Shown here piece by piece: positions 35,047 through 43,396 of a DNA stretch of 64,000 bases (position 1 is the stretch's first letter; each line of letters begins with the position of its first letter). The notes beneath the pieces were generated by a model, which saw only the letters and a program-made list of their open reading frames with translations, had not been told where the DNA came from and did no database searches. This stretch comes from Gammaproteobacteria bacterium (lineage in GTDB: Bacteria > Pseudomonadota > Gammaproteobacteria > Burkholderiales > Rhodocyclaceae). The position numbers and the translations under genes were made by a program. The stretch covers positions 248,001 to 312,000 of the forward strand of contig JAHJEO010000016.1 of NCBI GenBank assembly GCA_018825305.1, written 5' to 3'.

Positions 35047-36421
35047 CGAATCTCACGTCAAGTCCGGGCCAGGCCGCCACGAGCGCCTGCCTGAACGCGG
35101 CCTGGATGCGCGCCAGCGCCGCCTCGTTGTCGGCCTCGAAGCGCAGCACCACCACCGGCGTGGTGTTGGAGGCACGGGCCAGGCCGAAGCCGTCGTCGTA
35201 CTCGGCGCGGACGCCGTCGAGGGTGATGATCCGTTTCGCGTCCGGAAACTTGCCGTCCTTTTGCAGCCGGGCGATCAGCTGGTGCGGCTCGCCTTCTGCC
35301 ATCGCGAGGTTGAGCTCGGGCGTGGAAATCGCATCGGGCAGGTTCTGCAGCGGCCAGTTGGCGTCCGGCCAGCGCGAGACGATTTCCAGCAGGCGGGCGC
35401 CGGCGTAGGTGCCGTCGTCGAAGCCGAACCAGCGTTCCTTGAAGAACATGTGGCCGCTCATCTCGCCGGCCAGCGGCGCGCCGGTTTCCTTGAGCTTGCT
35501 CTTGATGAAGGCGTGCCCGGTATTCCACATCAGCGGCCTGCCGCCCTGGAACTCGATCGACTTGGCCACCCAGCGTGAGCACTTGACGTCGAAGATGATC
35601 TGCGCGCCGGGCTCGCGCTTGAGCACGTCGGCGGCGAACAGCATCAGCTGGCGGTCGGGATAGATGATCTCGCCGTCCTTGGTGACAACGCCGAGGCGGT
35701 CGCCGTCGCCGTCGAAGGCCAACCCCAGTTCGGCGTCGGTCTCGCGCAGGGCGCGGCGCACGTCTTCGAGGTTTTCGGGTTTGGACGGGTCCGGGTGATG
35801 GTTGGGAAAGGTGCCGTCGACCTTGCAGAACAGCTCGACCACTTCGCAACCCATGCGGCGGAACAACTCGGGTGCGAGGTCGCCGGCGACGCCGTTGCCG
35901 CAATCGACCACGATCTTCATCGGGCGCGCGAGCTTGACATCCTCGACGATGCGGCTGATATAGGCTTCCTTGACGTTGGCATGGCGCACCAGCCCCTGGC
36001 CCTCGACGAAGTGCTTGCCCTCGATCATCTGCCGTAGCGACTGGATCAGCGAACCGTAGAGCGTCTCCCCGCCGAGAACCATCTTGAAACCGTTGTAGTC
36101 GGGCGGGTTGTGGCTGCCGGTGACGGAAACGCAGCTGCCGGTGCCGAGGTGGTGGGCGGCGAAATAGGTGACGGGCGTCGATACGCGACCGATGTCGATG
36201 ACATCGATTCCGGTCGAGGTGATGCCCTCGGCCAGAGCCGCCGCCAACTCGGGGCCGGACAGGCGGCCGTCGCGGCCGATGACAATGGAGACCAGCCCGC
36301 GCTCCTGCGCCTCACTGCCGAGTGCCTGGCCGATGAGCCGCGCCGCCTCGGGCGTCAGCGTCTTGCCGACGATGCCGCGAATGTCGTAAGCCTTGAATAT
36401 CTCGGGAGCGAGCGCTGTCAT
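35033..36421 (-). CDS. Phosphomannomutase/phosphoglucomutase (AlgC-like)
   Basis: Interconverts hexose 6- and 1-phosphates for LPS and exopolysaccharide precursors; 462 residues as in AlgC. All four family signatures are visible: IRGIVG, the phosphoserine loop TGSHNPPDYNG (Ser103), the Mg2+ loop FDGDGDRLG and the sugar-binding GEMSGHMFF. The C-terminal phosphate-binding loop is around GVRAEYDDGFGLARASNTTP. The gene lies 18 bases after the YheT-like gene and overlaps the EAL-HDOD gene, which links surface polysaccharide supply to c-di-GMP-type control. Confidence 0.94.
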   Translation of the reverse strand: MTALAPEIFKAYDIRGIVGKTLTPEAARLIGQALGSEAQERGLVSIVIGRDGRLSGPELAAALAEGITSTGIDVIDIGRVSTPVTYFAAHHLGTGSCVSVTGSHNPPDYNGFKMVLGGETLYGSLIQSLRQMIEGKHFVEGQGLVRHANVKEAYISRIVEDVKLARPMKIVVDCGNGVAGDLAPELFRRMGCEVVELFCKVDGTFPNHHPDPSKPENLEDVRRALRETDAELGLAFDGDGDRLGVVTKDGEIIYPDRQLMLFAADVLKREPGAQIIFDVKCSRWVAKSIEFQGGRPLMWNTGHAFIKSKLKETGAPLAGEMSGHMFFKERWFGFDDGTYAGARLLEIVSRWPDANWPLQNLPDAISTPELNLAMAEGEPHQLIARLQKDGKFPDAKRIITLDGVRAEYDDGFGLARASNTTPVVVLRFEADNEAALARIQAAFRQALVAAWPGLDVRFDGGH

Positions 36422-36439
36422 CCTGGTCCCCTGATTGAA

Positions 36440-37450
36440 TTATTTAAGTCGATTATCCCACGTTCCGTGTGGCGTCCCAGTGGCGGCCAATTGCCGCGAA
36501 AAATCGTCGAGCAAGTGTTGCGGCAGCCAGTCGGTGTGCCCCGGAAATCCGGCGGAGACAAAGCCGACGTGACCGCCCGCTTCGGGTTGTTCCAGGCGCA
36601 CCGCACTCGATATTTGTGCCGCCGTGGGCAGGGCGGCCGCCGGCAGGAAGGGGTCGTTGCGGGCGTTGATGAGCAGAGTGGGCACCATGATTCCGCCGAG
36701 GAACTGTTTGGCCGAAGCACGGGCGTAGTAGTCGGCGGCGTCGGCGAAGCCGTGCAGCGGCGCAGTCACCACGTCGTCGAAGGCATATAGCGATGTCGCC
36801 GCACACACCCGCGCCGGGTCGTAAAGGCCGGGGAAGCGTTCCAGCTTCGCCAATGCCGCGGGAATCAGCGTCCGCAGGAAATGGCGGGTATAGACGCGAT
36901 TGAAGCCGTGCATCAGCGCCGCGTTGGCCGCCGCCAGGTCTAGCGGCGGACACACCGCAGCCGCCGCGGTGATGAAGCCCGCTCCGGTGCCGCGCTCGCC
37001 GAGCCACTTGAGCAGCGCGTTGCCGCCCAGCGATATTCCGGTGGCGAACAGCGGCGCGTGTGGATGCATCTGGCGCAGGCGGCGCAGCACCCAGTCGATC
37101 TCGGACGAATCGCCGGAATGGTAGGCGCGCGGCAACAGGTTGGGCGCGCCCGAGCAGCCGCGAAAATGCACCACCACGCCGCGCCAGCCGCGCTCCACTA
37201 CGGTGCGCATCAGGGCACGGGCATAGTGGCTGCGCGAACTGCCTTCGAGGCCGTGGAAGAGGATGACAAGCGGCAAGTCCTCGGTGTCGGCGCCGACGCG
37301 GTCGAGGTCGATGAAGTCGTGGTCCGGAGTGGTCCAGCGCTCGCGGCAATAGGCTGGCAGCGGACCCTTGCGCAGCAGCGGCCAGAGCGTCTGGGCGTGG
37401 CCGCCGGCCAGCCAGCGCGGCGCGCGGTAGCCGGGCGGCGGCTTGCCCAC
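36440..37450 (-). CDS. YheT-family alpha/beta hydrolase
   Basis: Alpha/beta hydrolase of the YheT/ABHD1-3 group, 336 residues. Visible: the N-terminal RAPRWLAGGHAQTLWP typical of the family, LFHGLEGSSRSHYA, the nucleophile elbow GISLGGN, an acidic residue in INARNDPFLP and the catalytic His in EAGGHVGFV. The physiological ester or amide substrate is unknown. GTG at 37450 is the first codon that gives the family N terminus and is 1 base from the preceding stop; the frame runs on upstream only as an overlap with the previous gene. Confidence 0.88.
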   Translation of the reverse strand: MGKPPPGYRAPRWLAGGHAQTLWPLLRKGPLPAYCRERWTTPDHDFIDLDRVGADTEDLPLVILFHGLEGSSRSHYARALMRTVVERGWRGVVVHFRGCSGAPNLLPRAYHSGDSSEIDWVLRRLRQMHPHAPLFATGISLGGNALLKWLGERGTGAGFITAAAAVCPPLDLAAANAALMHGFNRVYTRHFLRTLIPAALAKLERFPGLYDPARVCAATSLYAFDDVVTAPLHGFADAADYYARASAKQFLGGIMVPTLLINARNDPFLPAAALPTAAQISSAVRLEQPEAGGHVGFVSAGFPGHTDWLPQHLLDDFSRQLAATGTPHGTWDNRLK

Positions 37451-37451
37451 G

Positions 37452-37880
37452 TCAGTGCAGGGTCTTGTGCGGCGCGTTGCCGACGGAATCCGGCGGCGCC
37501 GGCGAAGCATGGTGCAGCACCATGCGCCAGCCGAGCACGCCGCGTACATAGACATTGGTGGCGACGACCGGTGCACGCACCGATTCGTCGTTGCGCACGG
37601 CGATGTGTTCGATGACGGTATTGAGCGTGGCCAGCGGCCCCTGCACGCTGGTCGGGTGCGAGAGCCGCACCTGCAGCCGTGCACCGCCGTCGAAGATGCG
37701 CCGCCAGGCTTCGCGGATCGCGGCATAGCCGACCAGGCGCGGGCCTCCCGGATGGATGCAGACGATTTCCTCGTCCTCGGCCCAGACGGCCATCATCGCC
37801 TCGATGTCGGCGCGCTCCAGCGCCTCGTAGAAGGCGGCCTCGGCATCCTGCGGCGTCGGGAATATCGGCTTGTCAGGCAT
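37452..37880 (-). CDS. NTF2-like (SnoaL/DUF4440-type) protein
   Basis: A 142-residue protein of the NTF2-like fold, shown by the start DAEAAFYEALERADIEAMMAVW, then IHPGGPRLVGYAAIREAWRRIF and the strand block GWRMVLHHASP. Such proteins bind small hydrophobic molecules or act as ketosteroid-isomerase-like enzymes; none can be assigned. It overlaps the waaF stop by 8 bases and precedes the YheT-like gene by 1 base. Confidence 0.85.
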   Translation of the reverse strand: MPDKPIFPTPQDAEAAFYEALERADIEAMMAVWAEDEEIVCIHPGGPRLVGYAAIREAWRRIFDGGARLQVRLSHPTSVQGPLATLNTVIEHIAVRNDESVRAPVVATNVYVRGVLGWRMVLHHASPAPPDSVGNAPHKTLH

Positions 37881-38895
37881 CGCTGGCGAGGATTCCCTCG
37901 GGCACGGCTTTTAGTACCTGTGCCGGCGTCAGTTCTTCGAGGCAGTGCAGATGGCCCAGCGGACATTCGCGCTTGAAGCAGGGGCTACAGTCGAGGTTCA
38001 GCGACAGGATTTTCGCGCGCGGCGACAGCGGCGGCGTGTAGTCCGGGCTCGACGAACCGTAGAGCGCCAAGAGCGGCCTGTCGAGCGCCGCGGCGACATG
38101 CATCAGGCCGGAGTCGTTGCTTACTACCAGGCGCGCGCCGGCGATGAGGTCGATGGCCTGTTCGAGATCGGTGCGGCCGCAGAGATTGCTGGCGGCGCCT
38201 TGGCTCAGGGCGGCGATCTCGTCGCCGGTTTCACGATCCTTGGCCCCGCCGACGATCCATACCGGCGTCCCGCTAGCGCCTAGTTTTCCGGCCAACGCCG
38301 CGAAATGCCCCGCCGGCCAGCGCTTGGCCGGGCCGTACTCGGCGCCGGGACAGAACACGACCGGCGCTACGGTTTCGTCGAGGCCGAGTGCGCGGCGTGC
38401 GTCGCGCTGCTGCTCGGACGTCGAGCTCAGGTGCGGCTGCGGTGTCGGCCCATCAGCAGGCCCGGCCAGGGCAGCGTAGCGATCGACCAGCCGTGGCAGG
38501 GCCGCCGCATCGAGGCGCTGGCGCCGGTTCAGCAACAGATAGCGTGCTTCGCCGTGGTAGCCGATGCGGAGCGGAATGCCGGCGAAGAAGGGCACCAGTG
38601 CCGACTTCCAGGAGTTGGGCAGGACGTAGGCTTCGGAGAAAAACCCGGTACTGGCGAGACGGCGGCCGAGGGCGCGCCGGCCTTCCCAGTTGAACTCGCC
38701 GTGGGCGAATGGATTCTCGATGATCGCGGCGACTTCCGGCATGCGCGCCAGCAGCGGCGTGCACCAAGCGGGCGCCAGGACGTGGATCTTGCTGTCCGGG
38801 CGCTGCGCCCGCAGCCGCGACAGCAGCGGCTGCATCATGATCGTGTCGCCGATCCAGGACGGGGCGACGATCAGGATCGGCCCGCCCCCCTTCAT
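37873..38895 (-). CDS. waaF: LPS heptosyltransferase II
   Basis: Glycosyltransferase family 9 enzyme that adds the second heptose to the LPS inner core; 340 residues. Signatures: ILIVAPSWIGDTIMMQPL at the N terminus, YVLPNSWKSAL, FCPGAEYGPAKRWP, and the donor-site VSNDSGLMHVAAAL. The ATG at 38895 gives MKGGGPILIVAPSW, with three extra Gly codons compared with relatives, because the start lies at the edge of a GC-rich repeat-like stretch (GAGGGGA directly upstream). Cotranscribed with the NTF2-like gene. Confidence 0.93.
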   Translation of the reverse strand: MKGGGPILIVAPSWIGDTIMMQPLLSRLRAQRPDSKIHVLAPAWCTPLLARMPEVAAIIENPFAHGEFNWEGRRALGRRLASTGFFSEAYVLPNSWKSALVPFFAGIPLRIGYHGEARYLLLNRRQRLDAAALPRLVDRYAALAGPADGPTPQPHLSSTSEQQRDARRALGLDETVAPVVFCPGAEYGPAKRWPAGHFAALAGKLGASGTPVWIVGGAKDRETGDEIAALSQGAASNLCGRTDLEQAIDLIAGARLVVSNDSGLMHVAAALDRPLLALYGSSSPDYTPPLSPRAKILSLNLDCSPCFKRECPLGHLHCLEELTPAQVLKAVPEGILASDA

Positions 38896-39057
38896 TCCCC
38901 TCGCGGGGGGTTCTTTCGTGCTCGCTGCGACCGAAGGAAGTGCAGAGCTGCTCGACAACGGGGGGGGCTCCGTCGATCTCACCGTGGAGCTTGCGCCACC
39001 GGCGCGTGCCGCGTTGGCTCGGGGCGGCCCTTCGCCAACGCTACGCCGGTTTTCACG

Positions 39058-39282
39058 TCAGTGGTGACCCTTGGGCTTTTCACCGGTGAAGCGGTAGGTC
39101 GTGCCGCAGTAGGGGCAGACCGCTTCGCCGGCCGCATTCTTCAGCACGTCGAGGAATACGCGCGGATGGCGCGCCCACAGCGGCGCGTCCGGGCGCGGGC
39201 AGTGCAGCGGCAGGTCGTGGGCGGTGACGGCGATTTCGCGGGCGCTGTCGCTGGCGGTGTTGGCTTGGGTGGCGGTGGTCAT
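39058..39282 (-). CDS. CHCC zinc-finger protein (NDUFS6-like)
   Basis: A 74-residue protein with a C-terminal zinc-binding pattern: Cys28, His39, then Cys56-x2-Cys59 in VCPYCGTTYRF. It belongs to the short 'zinc-finger domain-containing' group related to the mitochondrial complex I subunit NDUFS6; the bacterial role is not settled. It begins 8 bases after the ilvE stop, an arrangement I associate with betaproteobacteria. Below it are 162 bp without a gene before waaF. Confidence 0.88.
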   Translation of the reverse strand: MTTATQANTASDSAREIAVTAHDLPLHCPRPDAPLWARHPRVFLDVLKNAAGEAVCPYCGTTYRFTGEKPKGHH

Positions 39283-39290
39283 GGGCTTCC

Positions 39291-40211
39291 TCAGACCTGG
39301 GTGAGCCAGCTGGCGCGCCCCGGCACGCGGCCGTTGACCACGTCGAAGTAGAGTGCCTGCAGCTTGGTGGTGATCGGCCCGCGGCAGCCTTCGCCGATCT
39401 GGCGGCCGTCGAGTTCGCGGATCGGCGTGACTTCGGCGGCGGTGCCGGTGAAGAAGGCCTCGTCGGCGATGTACACGTCGTCGCGGGTGAGTCGTTTGGA
39501 GACGACCTTGTAGCCGAGTTCCTCGGCCAGCGCGATGATGGTGGCGCGGGTAATGCCGATCAGCGCCGAGGCGATCTCGGGTTCGTAGATCACGCCTTCC
39601 TTGACGATGAACAGGTTCTCGCCGGCGCCTTCGGCGACGAAGCCGTCGACGTCGAGCAACATGGCTTCGTCGTAGCCGTGCTCGGTCGCTTCCATGTTGG
39701 CGAGGATCGAATTGGCGTAGGTGGCGGAGAATTTGGCGCGGGCCATGGTGACATTCACATGGTGGCGCGCGAAGCTGGAGGTCTTGACGCGGATGCCCTT
39801 CTCCATGCCTTCCTCGCCGAGGTAGGCGCCCCAGGGCCATGCGGCGATGGCGACGTGGGTCTTGGCACCCTTGGGCGATACGCCCATCTTCTCCGAGCCG
39901 TAGAAGGCGATGGGGCGGATGTAGGCCGATTCGAGTTTGTTGGCGCGCACGACTTCCTTCTGCGCTTCCATCAGCGTCGCCTTGTCGTAGGGCATCGGCA
40001 TGCGGTAGATGTGGGCCGAGTTGAATAGGCGGTCGGTGTGTTCCTTGAGCTTGAAGATGGCCGTCCCGGACTCGGTCTTGTAGGCGCGGACGCCTTCGAA
40101 AACGGCGAGGCCGTAATGCAGGGAGTGGGTCAGGACGTGGGTGGTGGCTTCGCGCCACGGCACAAGTTGGCCGTCCTGCCAGATGAAGCCGTCGCGGTCG
40201 GACATCGACAT
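39291..40211 (-). CDS. ilvE: Branched-chain amino-acid aminotransferase
   Basis: Pyridoxal-phosphate transaminase for Val, Leu and Ile, 306 residues. Fold type IV features: SLHYGLAVFEGVRAY, IRPIAFYGSEKMG, the PLP Lys160 in ARAKFSA, VAEGAGENLF, and FFTGTAAEVTPIREL near the C terminus. The ATG at 40211 is preceded by GGAG at 7 bases. It is divergent from the Nudix gene (65 bp apart) and heads the long minus-strand run towards the diguanylate cyclase. Confidence 0.96.
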   Translation of the reverse strand: MSMSDRDGFIWQDGQLVPWREATTHVLTHSLHYGLAVFEGVRAYKTESGTAIFKLKEHTDRLFNSAHIYRMPMPYDKATLMEAQKEVVRANKLESAYIRPIAFYGSEKMGVSPKGAKTHVAIAAWPWGAYLGEEGMEKGIRVKTSSFARHHVNVTMARAKFSATYANSILANMEATEHGYDEAMLLDVDGFVAEGAGENLFIVKEGVIYEPEIASALIGITRATIIALAEELGYKVVSKRLTRDDVYIADEAFFTGTAAEVTPIRELDGRQIGEGCRGPITTKLQALYFDVVNGRVPGRASWLTQV

Positions 40212-40276
40212 GGTGAATCTCCAGCGATTCTTGGGAAAGCGCGATTTTATCGGATTTGGCTCGGTAAAATCGCCCC

Positions 40277-40744
40277 ATGAGCCCCGCCATCTGGAAACCC
40301 AATGTTACCGTCGCCGCCGTGGTCGAGCGCGACGGCCGTTTCCTGCTGGTCGAGGAGGAAACCGATGACGGCCTGCGCTTCAACCAGCCGGCCGGGCACC
40401 TCGACGAGGGCGAGTCGCTGGTGGCCGCCTGCGTCCGCGAGACGCTGGAGGAAACGGCCTACGCCTTCGAACCGACGGCGCTGGTCGGCGTTTATCAGTG
40501 GCCGCGGCCCCGGAATGAAAATGAGGGCGACATCACCTACCTGCGCTTCGCCTTTGCCGGAAAAGTCGGCGGTAGCGACACGGCGCGCCCGCTCGATGTC
40601 GGCATCGTCCGCGCAGTGTGGATGACACCGGACGAGATTGCTGCCGTCGCCGCGCGCCACCGCAGCCCGCTGGTGTGGCAATGCGTGCAGGACTATCTGG
40701 CGGGGCGGCGTTTCCCGCTCGACCTGATCCGGCACCATGGCTGA
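40277..40744 (+). CDS. Nudix hydrolase (NudJ-like)
   Basis: A 155-residue Nudix pyrophosphohydrolase. The Nudix box GHLDEGESLVAACVRETLEE is complete (GX5EX7REUXEE). Flanking blocks (FNQPAGHL, VYQWPRPRNENEGDITYLRFAF, GIVRAVWMTPDE) resemble NudJ, which in E. coli hydrolyses nucleoside tri- and diphosphates and the thiamine precursor HMP-PP. It is the first gene of a run leading to mnmA. A weak copy of the short dispersed repeat (40561-40585, 22 of 25 bases) is in frame. TAAAAT 13 bases upstream is a candidate -10 for a leaderless or near-leaderless start. Confidence 0.9.
   Translation: MSPAIWKPNVTVAAVVERDGRFLLVEEETDDGLRFNQPAGHLDEGESLVAACVRETLEETAYAFEPTALVGVYQWPRPRNENEGDITYLRFAFAGKVGGSDTARPLDVGIVRAVWMTPDEIAAVAARHRSPLVWQCVQDYLAGRRFPLDLIRHHG
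40561..40585 (+). repeat. Possible degenerate short repeat inside the Nudix gene
   Basis: 22 of 25 bases match the consensus (AAAAGTCGGC then GGTAGCGACACGGCG). It encodes KVGGSDTAR in a surface loop. At this match level chance or selection on the protein cannot be excluded. Confidence 0.4.
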
Positions 40745-40746
40745 AC

Positions 40747-41316
40747 ATGCGCGCACTGGCGATCGTCCTGTGCTTGTTGTCGGGCGCGGCGCATGCCGAC
40801 GAGGCGATCGACATCTGCTTCAACTACGGCTGCGCGGCCGAGGAAACGGTGATCTTCAGCGAATCACGACTGGCCTGGGTGCGCGAAATGCTGGCCGCCG
40901 GCACCTCATCCGAGCGCGAGCGCGAAATGCTGGCGCTGATCGTCGGCCAGCTTTACGGCTGGGCCGCGGAGCAGACGCCGGTCGGCAACGACAAGGGCGG
41001 CAACTTCGCCGACGGCGGCATGCCGGGGCAGATGGACTGCATCGACCACTCGACCACCACCACGCGCCTGCTGCAAATGATCGAGGATCGCGGCTGGCTG
41101 CGCTTCCATCGCGTGCTGGAGCCGGTGCGCCGTACCAACCTGATATTTCAGCACTTCAGCGCATCGATCGAAGACCTCGGCGACGGCATCAGCGTGATCC
41201 GCACCGACGACGTGAAACGCACCTGGGTGGTCGACAGCTGGTATGCCGACAATGGCAAGCCGGCATGGATCGCACCGCTCGATAAATGGGAAAGAGACGA
41301 TGGGCCAGACCTCTAA
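40747..41316 (+). CDS. Exported protein of unknown function
   Basis: A 189-residue protein with a signal peptide ([17 protein letters not shown]) and no family I can name. The mature part has Cys24 and Cys29 (ICFNYGC), Cys98 in [14 protein letters not shown], and a hydrophobic-aromatic C-terminal block ([18 protein letters not shown]). The Cys-His and Trp-rich layout looks enzyme-like, but no catalytic motif is secure. It lies 2 bases after the Nudix stop and overlaps mnmA by 17 bases, so all three are co-translated. Confidence 0.75.
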   Translation: MRALAIVLCLLSGAAHADEAIDICFNYGCAAEETVIFSESRLAWVREMLAAGTSSEREREMLALIVGQLYGWAAEQTPVGNDKGGNFADGGMPGQMDCIDHSTTTTRLLQMIEDRGWLRFHRVLEPVRRTNLIFQHFSASIEDLGDGISVIRTDDVKRTWVVDSWYADNGKPAWIAPLDKWERDDGPDL

Positions 41317-42382
41317 AGTGATCGTGGGCATGTCGGGTGGCGTTGACTCATCGGTCGCCGCACTGTTGCTCAAGCGTGCCGGCCACGATGTGGTTGGCCT
41401 GTTCATGAAGAACTGGGAGGACGACGACACCGACGAGTACTGCTCCTCGCGCCAGGACCTGATCGACGCGGCGGCGGCGGCCGACGTCATCGGCATCGAC
41501 CTCGAAGTGGTGAATTTTTCGGCCGAATACAAGGATCGGGTCTTCGCCGACTTTCTTGCCGAGTACCAGGCGGGGCGCACGCCCAACCCGGACGTGCTGT
41601 GCAATTCCGAGATCAAGTTCAAGGCATTTCTTGATCACGCGCTGCGCCTTGGGGCCGACAAGATTGCCACCGGCCACTACGCCCAGGTGCGCGAGTTCCT
41701 CGGCGAATGGCAGCTGATGAAGGCCGAGGACGGCACCAAGGACCAGAGCTATTTCCTCTATCGCCTCAACCAGGCGCAGCTGTCGAAGACGCTGTTCCCG
41801 GTCGGCCACCTCTACAAGCGCGACGTGCGCAAGCTCGCCGCCGAGGCCGGCCTGCCCAACCACGCCAAGAAGGACTCGACCGGCATCTGTTTCATCGGCG
41901 AGCGGCCCTTCCGCGAGTTCCTCGCGCGCTACCTGCCGAAGCAGCCGGGCGAAATCCGCCGGCTCGACGACGAGCGCGTCATCGGCAGGCACGAGGGGCT
42001 GATGTACTACACCCTGGGCCAGCGCGAAGGGCTGGGCATCGGCGGGGTGAAGGGCGCGCCCGAGGAGCCGTGGTTCGTCTGCGCCAAGGACATGGCGAAG
42101 AACGTGCTCTACGTGGTGCAGGGCCATGAGCATCCGGCGCTGCTGCGCGACCGGCTGACGGCGGCGAATCTTTCCTGGGTTTCCGGCAAGTCGCCGCATA
42201 CCCACTGGGTCTATGCCGCCAAGACCCGCTACCGCCAGCCCGACGCCGCCTGCGAGGTCGAGCGCGTAGACGCCGGCGAATGCGAAGTCGCCTTCGCCGC
42301 GCCGCAGTGGGCGGTGACGCCGGGGCAGTCGGTGGTGCTCTACGAGAGCCTGGTCTGCCTCGGTGGCGGGATCATTGTCTGA
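41300..42382 (+). CDS. mnmA: tRNA-specific 2-thiouridylase
   Basis: Places sulfur at C2 of the wobble uridine in tRNA-Lys/Glu/Gln; 360 residues. The PP-loop [12 protein letters not shown] is at residues 10-21. The two catalytic Cys are in [10 protein letters not shown] (Cys101) and STGICFIGE (Cys197), and DQSYFLYRL and [13 protein letters not shown] follow. The ATG at 41300 is preceded by GGGAAAGAG; the start lies inside the previous gene. Sulfur would come through IscS and the Tus relay encoded elsewhere. Confidence 0.97.
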   Translation: MGQTSKVIVGMSGGVDSSVAALLLKRAGHDVVGLFMKNWEDDDTDEYCSSRQDLIDAAAAADVIGIDLEVVNFSAEYKDRVFADFLAEYQAGRTPNPDVLCNSEIKFKAFLDHALRLGADKIATGHYAQVREFLGEWQLMKAEDGTKDQSYFLYRLNQAQLSKTLFPVGHLYKRDVRKLAAEAGLPNHAKKDSTGICFIGERPFREFLARYLPKQPGEIRRLDDERVIGRHEGLMYYTLGQREGLGIGGVKGAPEEPWFVCAKDMAKNVLYVVQGHEHPALLRDRLTAANLSWVSGKSPHTHWVYAAKTRYRQPDAACEVERVDAGECEVAFAAPQWAVTPGQSVVLYESLVCLGGGIIV

Positions 42383-43391
42383 CCATATCAGTCCCCCACG
42401 CTCGCAGAGCCGGCTCGCTGCCCCCCACGGGGGGGCGCGCCCCCCTTGGGACGGCCCGGCGGGCGGCGTCCTCTCGCCGCGGGCGATCCGCCTGACGGCG
42501 TGGACGGTCGCGCTGGCCGCCGTCGGCTATCTCGGCCTGTCGCTGTGGGCCGGCTGGCGCGAGGTGGTGGCGGCCTTCGTGCGCGTCGGCCTGCCGGTGA
42601 TGGCCGGCATCCTGGCGCTGTCGCTGCTGAACTACCTGCTGCGCTTCGCCCGCTGGCAGCATTACCTGACCATCCTCGGTCATCCGGTGCCGTGGCTGCC
42701 GTCGGGGCGCATCTACTTCGCCGGCTTCGCCCTGACCACCACGCCGGGCAAGATGGGCGAGCTGCTGCGCGGCGTGATGCTCAAGCCCTTCGGCGTGCCG
42801 CTCACCGAGAGTACCGCGGCCTTCTTTTCCGAACGCACCGCCGACCTGCTGACCATCCTTTTGTTGACCAGCTCGGTGTTCTGGCTCTATCCCAACGGCG
42901 CGCCGCTGGTGGCCGGCGTGATGGCCTTCGCCCTCGCCGTGATCGTCGCCGTGCAGTTTCCCGGCTGGATCCACGCGCTCGACGACTGGGCGGCACGCCG
43001 CGAGGCACGCTGGGCCAGGGCGCTGGCGCACCTGTGCGACATCGTGCTGGGCTTCCGCCGCTGCTTCCGCTGGACCACGCTGTCGTGGGCGCTGGTCATC
43101 GGCATCGTCGCCTGGGGCGCCGAGGCCGTCGCCTTCCACTGGCTGCTCGTCGCCCTCGGCCATCCGTTGCCGCTGCCGCTGTCCGTGTTCATCTATTCCT
43201 TCGCCATGCTGGTCGGCAGCGTCGCCTTCCTGCCGGGCGGCCTCGGCGGCAACGAGGCGACGATGGTTGCGCTGCTGATCATGAACGGCCTGCCGCAGCC
43301 GGTCGCCGTGTCGGCGACCCTGATCTGCCGGCTGGCGACGCTGTGGTTCGCCGTCGCGCTCGGCGCCGTGGCGATGCTGCGCAGCCGGTGA
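42363..43391 (+). CDS. Flippase-like membrane protein (LPG synthase TM family)
   Basis: Membrane protein of the lysylphosphatidylglycerol synthase TM (UPF0104) family with about eight segments. Conserved polar blocks are [26 protein letters not shown], and [14 protein letters not shown]. Members are thought to flip lipid-linked substrates. The frame opens within mnmA at GTG 42363 (or TTG 42375), and the first 45 or so codons run through copy B of the in-operon repeat, so the true start may be later, near [12 protein letters not shown]. Next to the DprE1/DprE2-like pair it could move the prenyl-linked sugar across the membrane; that is inference. Confidence 0.82.
   Translation: MAGSLSDHISPPRSQSRLAAPHGGARPPWDGPAGGVLSPRAIRLTAWTVALAAVGYLGLSLWAGWREVVAAFVRVGLPVMAGILALSLLNYLLRFARWQHYLTILGHPVPWLPSGRIYFAGFALTTTPGKMGELLRGVMLKPFGVPLTESTAAFFSERTADLLTILLLTSSVFWLYPNGAPLVAGVMAFALAVIVAVQFPGWIHALDDWAARREARWARALAHLCDIVLGFRRCFRWTTLSWALVIGIVAWGAEAVAFHWLLVALGHPLPLPLSVFIYSFAMLVGSVAFLPGGLGGNEATMVALLIMNGLPQPVAVSATLICRLATLWFAVALGAVAMLRSR
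42393..42462 (+). repeat. In-operon GC-rich hairpin repeat, copy B
   Basis: Nearly identical to copy A (18653-18728): CCCCCACGCTCGCAGAGCC, then GGCTCGCTG, the hairpin GCCCCCCACGGGGGGGC and CTTGGGACGGCCCGGCGG. It lies 10 bases after the mnmA stop, and again upstream of the next gene of the operon in the same orientation. Confidence 0.85.
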
Positions 43392-43396
43392 GCGTC

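Noticed and set aside
38640-38668. Possible copy of the short dispersed repeat in waaF
   Set aside because: The stretch is only partly similar (AAAACCCGGTACTGGCGAGACGG can be explained by the conserved protein segment before YVLPNSWKSAL), so chance is enough.
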